DNA of 64,000 bases from Bacillus sp. FSL K6-3431 (lineage in GTDB: Bacteria > Bacillota > Bacilli > Bacillales > Bacillaceae_C), in assembly GCF_038002605.1 (NCBI RefSeq), contig NZ_JBBOCT010000001.1:620001-684000 (forward strand), given 5' to 3'. A model generated the notes under the pieces. That model was not told the DNA's origin. It saw only the letters and a program-made list of their open reading frames with translations, and made no database searches. The translations under genes and the position numbers were made by a program. Below, piece by piece: positions 31,829 through 40,534 of this stretch; position 1 is the first letter of the stretch, and the number at the start of each line of letters is the position of its first letter.

Positions 31829-34800
31829 TAAATCACCTTTTCCTTTCCAGATACTTTTTTCTGCCAATCTTGAAGTGATTTGGGACCAACTAGCTGTTCG
31901 CTGCACGCGGATAAATACTTTTCCAACGTTTCTATTTCTGTAATTACCATAAATTGTGAAGTGGAAGCAGTCTTTCTATTCGCTTCAGATGTTTCTGTTT
32001 GTGCTAGGCTAACTAATATAGAACCGCGGTTTTCTTTCAACCATTGTGAGAATGGGATAGCATCTAGATTTGTCGATACTGTTGCACCGTGTGAATCGAG
32101 CAATTCCTTTAACCTTGGAAGCTGATTTTCTTCGACATCTAGATAGACCCCAAGCTTTTCATTAAAATTAGCTTCATTATTCCATTTAATCGCTTTACTA
32201 AATGCTTCTATCACACTTTCGCCAAATGCGATTAATTCTCCAGTCGATTTCATTTCAGGTGTTAAAACAGGATCAACACCATCTAATTTTCCAGTTGAAA
32301 ATACCGGGTTTTTCACTGCGTAATATGTTTGCTTATTTTGTTGCTGTGGGATTAATTTAGAACCAGTTAATATTTTCACACATTCATTAATTAAATTATT
32401 TCCCGTGATTTTACTGATGATCGGTACTGTTCGGGAAGCTCTAGGGTTTACTTCTAGTACATATACTTGTTCATTATAAATGACAAACTGAACGTTAAAG
32501 ATCCCTTTAAAGGCTAGTTTTCTAGCTATTTTTTCTGAAAACAAGTGTGCATCTTGCATATGCTTTTCTGAGATCGATATCGGTGGTGTGATTGCCATGC
32601 TATCCCCAGAATGAACACCAGCTTTTTCAATATGTTCAAAATATCCTGGAATGATAATTTCTTCTCCATCTGTAAGTACATCAACTTCCATTTCCGTTCC
32701 TGGGTAATATGCATCGACCAACACTGGAAATTTAATTTGTTGTAAGCTTGCTTGCAATTCACTTTCATTATGAATAACAATCATGCCCTGGCCACCAATC
32801 ACATAGGAAGGCCTTAGTAAAAGCGGAAAACCAATGTCGGTTATTTTCCCAAATAAGTCTTGTTCGTTTTCTGCAGTTACTCCCGGAATATGCGGGATAT
32901 GAAGCCCTTGAAGTAGTGTATAAAAACGTTCGCGATCTTCTACTATATCAATTTGATCTTGCGTAATTCCCAGTAATGGAACGCCATGATCTTCTAAATC
33001 TTTTGCCAGATTAATCGCTGTTTGACCACCAAACTGAACGATTACTCCATCAGGCTTTTCATGTTCTAATATATTAAGCACATCTTCTGTCTGTAAAGGT
33101 TCAAAATAAAGTTTATCTGCTATTTGAAAATCTGTACTAACCGTTCCCGGGTTATTATTGATCAAGATTGTTTCATAACCCGCTTCTTTCAATGCAAGTA
33201 CTCCTTGAACAGTACAAAAATCAAATTCGATTCCTTGCCCGATACGAACTGGACCTGAGCCAATAATAGCAATCCGTTTTTGCTGACTTTGTTTTACCGT
33301 ATCCCCTTCACCTTTCCAAGTAGAGTAAAAATACGGCGTTTCAGCCGGAAATTCACCAGCACAGGAATCGACCATATTGTATACAGGTAATATATCATGT
33401 AATTTCCGTTTATTCCGAATTTGAATCGTTTCTGTTTTCCAAACATCTGCCAACCATTCATCAGAAAAACCATTTATTTTAAGCTGGGTAAGAAACTCAG
33501 AACTCACTGTTTCTATCGTTTCTTTTCTAGCTTGATTTTCGAATTCAATTAAATCCGCTAAACATTCTAGGAAATATATATTTATTTTTGTTGTTTCATG
33601 AATTTGTTCAGATGTTGTTCCTCTTCTCATTAATTCTAATATCGCAAAAAAGCGCATATCATCCGGTAAGCGTAATGATTCCCAAAGTTTGGTTTCCTCA
33701 TAAGTAGAAATGCCTATCCATTCTAAACCAATCGTTTTAACTTCTAATGATCGAATGGCTTTTTGGAATGCAGCAGGTAAATGGCTTTCTATAGCCATAA
33801 TTTCCCCCGTCGCTTTCATTTGTGTTCCTAGTTTTCTATCTGCATTCGGAAACTTATCAAACGGCCAACGTGGCATTTTAACAACAGTATAGTCTAGAAC
33901 AGGCTCAAAGCTCGCAAATGTAGTACCAGTGACTGGATTGATTAATTCATGGAGTAAATACCCCATGCTCAGCTTAGCGGCAATTTTCGCAATTGGATAG
34001 CCTGCAGCTTTGGATGCAAGTGCAGATGAACGACTTAATCTAGGATTGACTTCAATTAAGTAGTATTGATCACTATGAGGATCTTGGGCAAATTGAATAT
34101 TACAGCCACCGATTATTTTTAATGCACGGATAATTTTCACTGCAGATGTATATAGTGCCTCATACTCATTACCTGATAATGTTTGCTGTGGTGCAATTAC
34201 AATTGAATCACCCGTGTGCACCCCAACTGGATCGAAATTCTCCATATTACAAATGGTAATACATGTATCGTTTTCATCTCTCATCATTTCAAATTCAAGT
34301 TCTTTAAAACCGGCAATACTTTTCTCGATTAAACATTGAGAAATCGGACTAGCATCCAGCCCTTTTTTAACGACCGAAATTAATTTATCTTCATTGGAAA
34401 CAATTCCTCCACCACCGCCACCTAGCGTATATGCCGGTCTTACTATAACGGGGTATCCTGTCGAATTAGCAAATGCTACTGCTTCATCAACTGTATGGAT
34501 AATTTCACTATCAGGTACAGGTTCACCTAGCTCATGCATTAATGCTCTAAATGCTTCCCTATCCTCACCTTGAATGATGGACTCTGGTGTAGTCCCCATA
34601 ACCGTAACATTATATTTATCAAGGATTCCGAGTTGATACAATTCAACGGTTAAGTTAAGGCCTGTTTGCCCACCTACCGTACCGAGAATTCCATCAGGAC
34701 GTTCTTTTTTAATAATTTCCGTTACACTATTTGCAGTCATAGGTTCAAAATAGACTGTATCTGCAAATTGTTCGTCTGTCATGATCGTAGCTGGATTATT

Positions 34801-34944
34801 ATTTAATAAAATAACTTTGCAGCCCTCTTCTTTAAGTGCCATGCAAGCTTGTGTACCTGCATAGTCAAATTCCGCCGCTTGCCCAATCACAATCGGGCCG
34901 GAACCTATTACTAAAACTGTTTTTATGTCACTTCGCTTCGGCAT
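31828..34944 (-). CDS. carB: carbamoyl-phosphate synthase large subunit (arginine operon)
   Basis: A 1038-residue synthetase with two homologous ATP-grasp halves ([20 protein letters not shown] and [18 protein letters not shown] mark their starts), [11 protein letters not shown] and [10 protein letters not shown] phosphate loops, and a C-terminal MGS-like allosteric domain (about residues 920-1035). It makes carbamoyl phosphate from bicarbonate, ammonia and two ATP. Its partner CarA overlaps it by 17 bases upstream. Because that CarA lacks its catalytic cysteine, this large subunit may work with free ammonia. Confidence 0.97.
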   Translation of the reverse strand: MPKRSDIKTVLVIGSGPIVIGQAAEFDYAGTQACMALKEEGCKVILLNNNPATIMTDEQFADTVYFEPMTANSVTEIIKKERPDGILGTVGGQTGLNLTVELYQLGILDKYNVTVMGTTPESIIQGEDREAFRALMHELGEPVPDSEIIHTVDEAVAFANSTGYPVIVRPAYTLGGGGGGIVSNEDKLISVVKKGLDASPISQCLIEKSIAGFKELEFEMMRDENDTCITICNMENFDPVGVHTGDSIVIAPQQTLSGNEYEALYTSAVKIIRALKIIGGCNIQFAQDPHSDQYYLIEVNPRLSRSSALASKAAGYPIAKIAAKLSMGYLLHELINPVTGTTFASFEPVLDYTVVKMPRWPFDKFPNADRKLGTQMKATGEIMAIESHLPAAFQKAIRSLEVKTIGLEWIGISTYEETKLWESLRLPDDMRFFAILELMRRGTTSEQIHETTKINIYFLECLADLIEFENQARKETIETVSSEFLTQLKINGFSDEWLADVWKTETIQIRNKRKLHDILPVYNMVDSCAGEFPAETPYFYSTWKGEGDTVKQSQQKRIAIIGSGPVRIGQGIEFDFCTVQGVLALKEAGYETILINNNPGTVSTDFQIADKLYFEPLQTEDVLNILEHEKPDGVIVQFGGQTAINLAKDLEDHGVPLLGITQDQIDIVEDRERFYTLLQGLHIPHIPGVTAENEQDLFGKITDIGFPLLLRPSYVIGGQGMIVIHNESELQASLQQIKFPVLVDAYYPGTEMEVDVLTDGEEIIIPGYFEHIEKAGVHSGDSMAITPPISISEKHMQDAHLFSEKIARKLAFKGIFNVQFVIYNEQVYVLEVNPRASRTVPIISKITGNNLINECVKILTGSKLIPQQQNKQTYYAVKNPVFSTGKLDGVDPVLTPEMKSTGELIAFGESVIEAFSKAIKWNNEANFNEKLGVYLDVEENQLPRLKELLDSHGATVSTNLDAIPFSQWLKENRGSILVSLAQTETSEANRKTASTSQFMVITEIETLEKYLSACSEQLVGPKSLQDWQKKVSGKEKVI

Positions 34945-35992
34945 ATAACGTTACTCCTTTTTGCTCGTTCAACTGATGGAAGAAAGAGTCAAGTATCATA
35001 GATTCGAGCTCTGTATTTTTCCCATCAGGATGGAATTGATAGGTGGTAATTGGGTATTGATCATGAATTAGACCGTCCACAGATCCATCTTGCACAGATT
35101 TATATAAAATAGAAAAACCAGTCTCTTTTAGGCTCTGTTCTTCTACGGAAAACCCATGATTTTGAATGGATAAAAACACTTTATTCGTAACTGTATGAAT
35201 AATAGGCTGTTTAAAACTTCTATGCCCTCTAGTTAGCTTTTTAATCGTTGCCCCAAATGAACTGGCTATAATTTGATGGCCTAGCCCAAATCCAATCGTA
35301 GGGTGTTTTTCAGCTATTTTTTTATATTCTTGATAGAATTGCATCCAGAGGTCAGGATTACCAGGTCCTCCTGAAAAAACAATTCCATCTGGATTTAATG
35401 CCGACAACTCTTCTACCATGATATTTGGCGCGACGATCGTTAATTTAAAGTTTTCTGCTGTTAGCCAGTTAATCAACGACTTTTTCATGCCAAAATCAAT
35501 GATAACTATATGCTTATTGCCCGAGTGATTCATTTTTTTATGTGTAGATTCCGATTTGACTTTTGATACATTAGATACAACAACCTTTAATTCATCTTGA
35601 GTTACCATCTGCGCTGGCATCTCTCCACCCGTACGCAGGCGTTTCATAATCGCTCGGGTATCCATATTCGCCATGAAAGGTACACCTTGTTGTATGCATA
35701 ATCCTGCGATACTCTTTTTATCTTGATGGTTTAACGGCAATATTTGTTGCGTGATCACTCCGGCTGCCTGTATATAATCACTTTCAAATTTATTTGCATC
35801 AATACTGCCATTCAATATCCCTGGATAGGTAGAAAGAACAATCTTCTCTTTAACAGCGGGGTCTGTTAAAAACTCAAGAAAATTACCCATTCCAGTATAG
35901 TGAATAACTTCTCCATAACACTCGTGGATTTCTCCATGCCAATCACCGTTAAATATATCCCCATTCGCGAGTTTCAAGGAACCTTGCATCAT
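34928..35992 (-). CDS. carA: carbamoyl-phosphate synthase small subunit with altered glutaminase site
   Basis: A 354-residue CarA of normal length: the N-terminal CPSase_sm domain (residues about 1-135) and a class I glutamine amidotransferase domain (about 165-345). The nucleophile elbow that normally reads GICLGHQ reads GFGLGHQ here, so Gly236 replaces the catalytic Cys. The normal HPE triad end reads HPDG, so Asp323 replaces the Glu, although His321 remains. GPGDP is GPGNP. Glutamine hydrolysis should be lost, leaving a structural subunit and an ammonia-dependent synthase, as in animal CPS I where the Cys is Ser. AGGAG is 7 bases before the ATG. Confidence 0.93.
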   Translation of the reverse strand: MMQGSLKLANGDIFNGDWHGEIHECYGEVIHYTGMGNFLEFLTDPAVKEKIVLSTYPGILNGSIDANKFESDYIQAAGVITQQILPLNHQDKKSIAGLCIQQGVPFMANMDTRAIMKRLRTGGEMPAQMVTQDELKVVVSNVSKVKSESTHKKMNHSGNKHIVIIDFGMKKSLINWLTAENFKLTIVAPNIMVEELSALNPDGIVFSGGPGNPDLWMQFYQEYKKIAEKHPTIGFGLGHQIIASSFGATIKKLTRGHRSFKQPIIHTVTNKVFLSIQNHGFSVEEQSLKETGFSILYKSVQDGSVDGLIHDQYPITTYQFHPDGKNTELESMILDSFFHQLNEQKGVTLYAEAK

Positions 35993-36062
35993 CTTTCATC
36001 TCCTATCTCCGTATTTTTATTTTAAATAATGCATCTTTATACATTATATTCAAAAAAATATA

Positions 36063-37217
36063 TCATGTTAATTGTTTTAATTCCAATAATGTGTGATGAA
36101 CAATCTTGAGTGCTTCATTTATTTCCTCATATGTCACCGTAAGTGGAGGCAGTAACCTAATGACATTCGGTCCCGCAGTTATTACTAATAAACCATTTTT
36201 TCTTAATAATGATACCACGGTACTCACTTCTGTACTAAATTCGAATCCCATGATCAAACCTTTATGTCGGTTGGCCATAAACTCAGGAATATCAGCAAAT
36301 ATATCAGCAAGTTTTTCAGAGAGATAATATCCTTTTTCTTCTACTTCCGCTAAAAAAGTTTCGTTCATTACAATATCTAATGTCGCATTTGCCGCAGCCA
36401 TAGCAAGCGGATTGCCACCAAATGTAGATCCATGACTTCCAGGATTAAAAGCTGTTTTAACTTTATCTGTTCCGATCATTGCTCCGGTTGGAAATCCGTT
36501 ACCGAGACCTTTAGCTGAAGTAATGATATCAGGAGAAATATGATAATGCTGATATCCAAAAGCTTTACCAGTACGACCGATTCCTGTCTGTACCTCATCA
36601 ACTATAAGTAAGATATCTTTTTCCTTACAAAGTTTATCTACTCCTTGTATAAATGCTTCCTCAGCGGGATTGACTCCACCTTCGCCTTGAATTACTTCCA
36701 ACATAACTGCTGCTGTTTCATGATCAAGTTCATTTTCTAAAGCTGCCAAATCATTAAAGGGCAGATGGATAAATGTTTCAAGTAATGGCCCAAAACCTTC
36801 CTTGACTTTATCTTGACCTGTAGCTGCAATTGTTCCAAGTGTTCTCCCGTGAAAGGACTGATTAAAAGTAATGATCTTCGACTTTCCAGTATACTTCCTA
36901 GCTAGTTTGATCGCTGCCTCATTGGCTTCTGCTCCGCTATTACAAAAGAACACCGCAGATCCCATTGAATGTTGTACAAGCTTTCCAGCAACTTCTTCTT
37001 GTAGTGAATGGATAAATAAATTAGAAGTATGCCAAAGCTTATTTATTTGTGCTTCCATCGCGGCTACTACTTGTGGATTACAATGACCGACATTACATAC
37101 GCCAATACCAGATGTAAAATCAAGATATTCTTTCTCTTCCGCATCATAGACCTTTGTGCCACTACCACTAACTATCTCGATATCCCATCTACCATAGTTT
37201 TCAAACAGATTGCTCAT
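36063..37217 (-). CDS. argD: acetylornithine aminotransferase
   Basis: A 384-residue class III PLP transaminase. FFCNSGAEANEAAIKLARKY is the phosphate-binding region, LIVDEVQTGIGRTG holds the Asp that pairs with the pyridine ring, and the Schiff-base Lys is in ITSAKGLGNGFP. It converts N-acetylglutamate semialdehyde to N-acetylornithine. The reading from 37229 would begin with a TTG placed directly against GGAGG; the ATG at 37217 is better spaced and overlaps argB by 17 bases. It is the fourth gene of the operon. Confidence 0.96.
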   Translation of the reverse strand: MSNLFENYGRWDIEIVSGSGTKVYDAEEKEYLDFTSGIGVCNVGHCNPQVVAAMEAQINKLWHTSNLFIHSLQEEVAGKLVQHSMGSAVFFCNSGAEANEAAIKLARKYTGKSKIITFNQSFHGRTLGTIAATGQDKVKEGFGPLLETFIHLPFNDLAALENELDHETAAVMLEVIQGEGGVNPAEEAFIQGVDKLCKEKDILLIVDEVQTGIGRTGKAFGYQHYHISPDIITSAKGLGNGFPTGAMIGTDKVKTAFNPGSHGSTFGGNPLAMAAANATLDIVMNETFLAEVEEKGYYLSEKLADIFADIPEFMANRHKGLIMGFEFSTEVSTVVSLLRKNGLLVITAGPNVIRLLPPLTVTYEEINEALKIVHHTLLELKQLT

Positions 37218-37998
37218 AAATTTCTTCAACCTCCACTTCTTTTCGGATAATTGTTCCTAGCATATCTGCTCCTTCGATTAGAGGCGTTTTTCCGCTGACA
37301 ATTACCGCTTCATTCATACCGCCTTCTAAGCCTTGGATAGCAGCCATTACCTTTGGTATCATGCCACCATAAATTGTTCCATCATCAATTAATGCCAATA
37401 TTTCTTTATTCGTTGCATCTTTAATCATTTCTCCATCTTTTAATACTCCTGGTACATCTGTCACGAATAAAAGCTTATATGCCTCTAAAGCGACTGCAAT
37501 TTCACCTGCTGCTGTATCCGCATTAATATTATAACAATCGACTCCATCTATACCGATAGCAATCGGAGAAATAACAGGGACCATGTTAATGGATAGTAAT
37601 TTATTAATTACATCTTTATTAATTTTTGTGATCTGACCTACAAAACCTAAATTATCTTTGTCTTTTGCTTCTGCATATAGGAGACCATTATCAGCACCAT
37701 TAATGCCAATCGACGGTATTCCATGCGCTTGTAACTGACGAACAAGTTTGTTTGCGATAGAACCTGATAGAACCATTTCAACGACATCCATTACTTCGCT
37801 CGTTGTTTTCCGTAATCCATTCACAAATTCTGACTGTATCTTCATTTTATCAAGCATAGAATTGATAGCTGGACCACCACCGTGAACAATAACGGGTTGA
37901 TATCCAAGCGTTTGTAGGTTTTTGATACTTTCATAAAACTCATCTGTAAGGGATTCAATCATACTCCCCCCACATTTAATAACGATGATTTTTCCCAT
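37201..37998 (-). CDS. argB: acetylglutamate kinase
   Basis: A 265-residue amino-acid kinase that phosphorylates N-acetylglutamate. The N-terminal VIKCGGSM, the VIVHGGGPAINSML glycine loop, and NINADTAAGEIAVALEA with LLFVTDVPGVL are the family's substrate and ATP sites. It lacks the N-terminal helix of the hexameric, arginine-inhibited form, so it is probably the dimeric, arginine-insensitive type. AAAGGAGG precedes the ATG, 32 bases behind argJ. Confidence 0.96.
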   Translation of the reverse strand: MGKIIVIKCGGSMIESLTDEFYESIKNLQTLGYQPVIVHGGGPAINSMLDKMKIQSEFVNGLRKTTSEVMDVVEMVLSGSIANKLVRQLQAHGIPSIGINGADNGLLYAEAKDKDNLGFVGQITKINKDVINKLLSINMVPVISPIAIGIDGVDCYNINADTAAGEIAVALEAYKLLFVTDVPGVLKDGEMIKDATNKEILALIDDGTIYGGMIPKVMAAIQGLEGGMNEAVIVSGKTPLIEGADMLGTIIRKEVEVEEIYEQSV

Positions 37999-38030
37999 TT
38001 CTCGTTTCCTCCTTTACTTCATTTCGGCGA

Positions 38031-39260
38031 TTATGTTCTGTAACTAGCATTGATTCGTACATAATCATATGTTAGATCACAACCCCAAGCTTTTCCTGCT
38101 CCAAAACCAATGTTTAAATTAATGTTAATTATTACTTTTTCATTATTTAAATACTTAGTAAGTTCTGATTCCGCATAATTAGTAGGCTCACTCTGAAATA
38201 ATAGAGTATGATCGCCTAGTGCAATATCGATTTTATTTGGATCTATCTTAACACCGCTTTTTCCTACTGCCATCATGACTCTACCCCAGTTAGGATCAGA
38301 ACCAAAGACCATTGTTTTTACAAGATCTGAACCAACAACAGATTTAGCTACTATTCCTGCTTCTTCGTTCGTATGAGCTCCCGTTACTAGAACTTCAATT
38401 AGCTTTGTAGCTCCTTCACCATCTCTAGCAATCATGACCGCTAAGTCTTCACATACTTGCTTTAGTAGACGATGGAAGGTTTCCCATTCACTATGTTCAG
38501 GTGTAAGTGAGTCATTTCCTGCCATACCACTGGCCATTACAAGAACCATATCATTCGTTGACGTATCTCCATCGACAGTAATTCGATTAAAGGTTTCGTC
38601 TGTTACTTCTTTTAATGCAGTTTGTAAACACTCATTTGAGATATTAGCATCTGTAGTAATAAAGCCAAGCATCGTAGCCATATTCGGTGCAATCATGCCT
38701 GACCCTTTAGCAGACCCTGCCATCTTTACTTTCACACCATTTATCTCTACTTCATAACATGTAGATTTCATTATTGTATCTGTCGTCAAAATGGATTCAT
38801 TAAAGGATAATGCGGCTTCGTCATTTTTCTTTGGTAAAAGTTGAGATATACCAGGAGTGATTTTATCCATTGGCATATTTTCTCCAATAATACCTGTAGA
38901 GGCTACTGCGACATAATTATTTTTTATTGAAAATTGTTTTGCAACCGTATCACGCATTGTATAGGCATCAAGCATGCCTTGGCTTCCCGTGCATGCATTA
39001 GCGTTCCCACTATTAATCACTACTGCCTGGATTTTCCCTTCTGAAGCAATGCTTTCCTTCGTGACTGTCAATGGAGCAGCAATAATTTGATTTAGTGTGT
39101 ATACTGCTGCTGTTTCAGCCGGTACATCACAAAAAATTAATCCTAAATCTTTGCGCTTGCGCTTCACTTTCGTATGGATGCCTGCTGCGGTAAAGCCAAG
39201 TGGTGATACAATTGTTCCTTCTTTTATTTTCGTCATTTGCTGTTGATATTCCATTTGCAT
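38031..39260 (-). CDS. argJ: bifunctional ornithine acetyltransferase / N-acetylglutamate synthase
   Basis: A 409-residue self-cleaving Ntn enzyme. The cleavage site is the Ala-Thr of NMATMLGFITTDANI, which gives the catalytic N-terminal Thr of the beta chain. NSGNANACTG and KGSGMIAPN are active-site segments. It recycles the acetyl group from acetylornithine to glutamate, giving the cyclic arginine pathway; no argE or argA is needed. The GTG at 39269 lies against the ribosome site AAAGGAG, so the ATG at 39260 is preferred. Confidence 0.95.
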   Translation of the reverse strand: MQMEYQQQMTKIKEGTIVSPLGFTAAGIHTKVKRKRKDLGLIFCDVPAETAAVYTLNQIIAAPLTVTKESIASEGKIQAVVINSGNANACTGSQGMLDAYTMRDTVAKQFSIKNNYVAVASTGIIGENMPMDKITPGISQLLPKKNDEAALSFNESILTTDTIMKSTCYEVEINGVKVKMAGSAKGSGMIAPNMATMLGFITTDANISNECLQTALKEVTDETFNRITVDGDTSTNDMVLVMASGMAGNDSLTPEHSEWETFHRLLKQVCEDLAVMIARDGEGATKLIEVLVTGAHTNEEAGIVAKSVVGSDLVKTMVFGSDPNWGRVMMAVGKSGVKIDPNKIDIALGDHTLLFQSEPTNYAESELTKYLNNEKVIININLNIGFGAGKAWGCDLTYDYVRINASYRT

Positions 39261-39280
39261 TTTCTTCACTCCTTTAAAAA

Positions 39281-40315
39281 TTATGGATATACAGGGCTGT
39301 ATGTTAGACCGGCAGTCTCTTCATACCCTAGTAATATATTTGCATTTTGAATCGCTTGGCCAGCAGCACCCTTCATCAAATTATCAATAACAGATACAAT
39401 CGTGACTCTTCCTGTCCGCTTATCCAAAGTCACACCAATATCACAGTAGTTTGATCCTGAAACCTCTTTAGTAGCGGGGAATTTGCCTGGATCTCTCAAT
39501 CTCACAAATGGTTCATTCTCATAAAAATCTTCGTATAACTTATACAGACGATCTTCTGTTATCGTATCATTTAATGATGTATAAATAGTTGCCATAATCC
39601 CTCGAGTCATCGGCACAAGATGGGTATGAAATGTGATTGGAGAAGTTTGGCCCCAATGCTGAAGCATTTGTTCTATTTCCGGTATATGCTGATGTTCATT
39701 TACTTTATAAATCTTTAAATTTTCATTTAATTCATTATAAATCGTGCCAAAACTAGCTGTTTGTCCTGCACCAGATACACCAGATTTCGCATCAATAATA
39801 ATGGAGTCTTCTTTTAGTAGGTTTGCTTTTGCTAAAGGTGCTAACCCCAATAATGTAGCTGTTGGGTAGCAACCTGGATTCGAGATAAATTTCGTATCTT
39901 TCAGCTCTTGTCTGTTTAATTCTGGAATGCAATAGACTGCTTGATCAAGCCAAGCTTTAGGAGCTGCTTTTTTCTTGTACCAATTTTCATATTCATCAGA
40001 CTCTTTCAAACGAAAATCACCTGACAAATCAATGACAGTGCAACCAGCCTCTAAGAGCTGTGGAGCCAAGGTAGAAGCGATACCTGAAGGAACTGCTAAA
40101 AAAATGATATCTGTTTGTTGTGCCATTTTTGTCGGGTTAATATCTTCAAGCTTCATTGGAAAGTTTGCCTGAAGATGTGGATAATGATCGGTAATATTTT
40201 CACCATTTTTGGTTGAACTATATAATGATGTAACTTTTATATGTGGATGTGTATGCAAAATCCGAAGCAGTTCAGCTCCGCCATAACCTGTTGCACCAAC
40301 TACGCCTGCTCTCAT
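39281..40315 (-). CDS. argC: N-acetyl-gamma-glutamyl-phosphate reductase
   Basis: A 344-residue NADPH-dependent dehydrogenase. The Rossmann loop is VVGATGYGGAELLR, the catalytic Cys is in SNPGCYPTATLLGLAPL, and the His-containing HTHLVPMTRGIMATIY is typical. It makes N-acetylglutamate semialdehyde. It is the first gene of the operon, 95 bases from the -10 of the promoter. AGGAG is 8 bases before the ATG at 40315; the GTG at 40324 is too close. Confidence 0.96.
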   Translation of the reverse strand: MRAGVVGATGYGGAELLRILHTHPHIKVTSLYSSTKNGENITDHYPHLQANFPMKLEDINPTKMAQQTDIIFLAVPSGIASTLAPQLLEAGCTVIDLSGDFRLKESDEYENWYKKKAAPKAWLDQAVYCIPELNRQELKDTKFISNPGCYPTATLLGLAPLAKANLLKEDSIIIDAKSGVSGAGQTASFGTIYNELNENLKIYKVNEHQHIPEIEQMLQHWGQTSPITFHTHLVPMTRGIMATIYTSLNDTITEDRLYKLYEDFYENEPFVRLRDPGKFPATKEVSGSNYCDIGVTLDKRTGRVTIVSVIDNLMKGAAGQAIQNANILLGYEETAGLTYSPVYP

Positions 40316-40409
40316 TACATTCACTCCTATGTTTATTCAATCATTTCTTCTGAAAATACATTTAAATACGTAAAAATGCATAAACGATGTGAAATATGTG
40401 ATGTTTTCT

Positions 40410-40438
40410 ATTATACGTTGAATAAAAATAAATTCAAC
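40410..40438 (-). promoter_or_regulatory. argC promoter overlapped by an ARG-box-like palindrome
   Basis: On the minus strand TTGAAT (-35, 40432-40437) and TATAAT (-10, 40410-40415) are 16 bases apart. The perfect arms GTTGAAT (40417-40423) and ATTCAAC (40432-40438) around an A/T-only centre fit the TGAAT-(A/T)n-ATTCA type of ArgR/AhrC operator and cover the whole spacer. A weaker similar motif lies at about 40366-40383 in the leader. ArgR repression by arginine is the inference. Confidence 0.7.
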
Positions 40439-40459
40439 AGTATATTTATAATTTTTTCA

Positions 40460-40494
40460 AAAAAAAGAAAGCCCTTTTTAAAAACAAGGACCTT
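40460..40494 (-). terminator. second terminator behind parC
   Basis: AAAGCCCTT (40468-40476) and AAGGACCTT (40486-40494) pair fully if G-U pairs are allowed, and on the minus strand are followed by eight T residues. Together with the next hairpin it insulates the arginine operon from parC. Confidence 0.6.
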
Positions 40495-40497
40495 CTG

Positions 40498-40530
40498 ATA
40501 AAAAATAACTAATAATTGGTGGTTATTAGT
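40498..40530 (-). terminator. rho-independent terminator of parE-parC
   Basis: ACTAATAA (40508-40515) and TTATTAGT (40523-40530) form a stem followed on the minus strand by TATTTTTT. It lies 5 bases beyond the parC stop. Confidence 0.7.
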
Positions 40531-40534
40531 CAAT

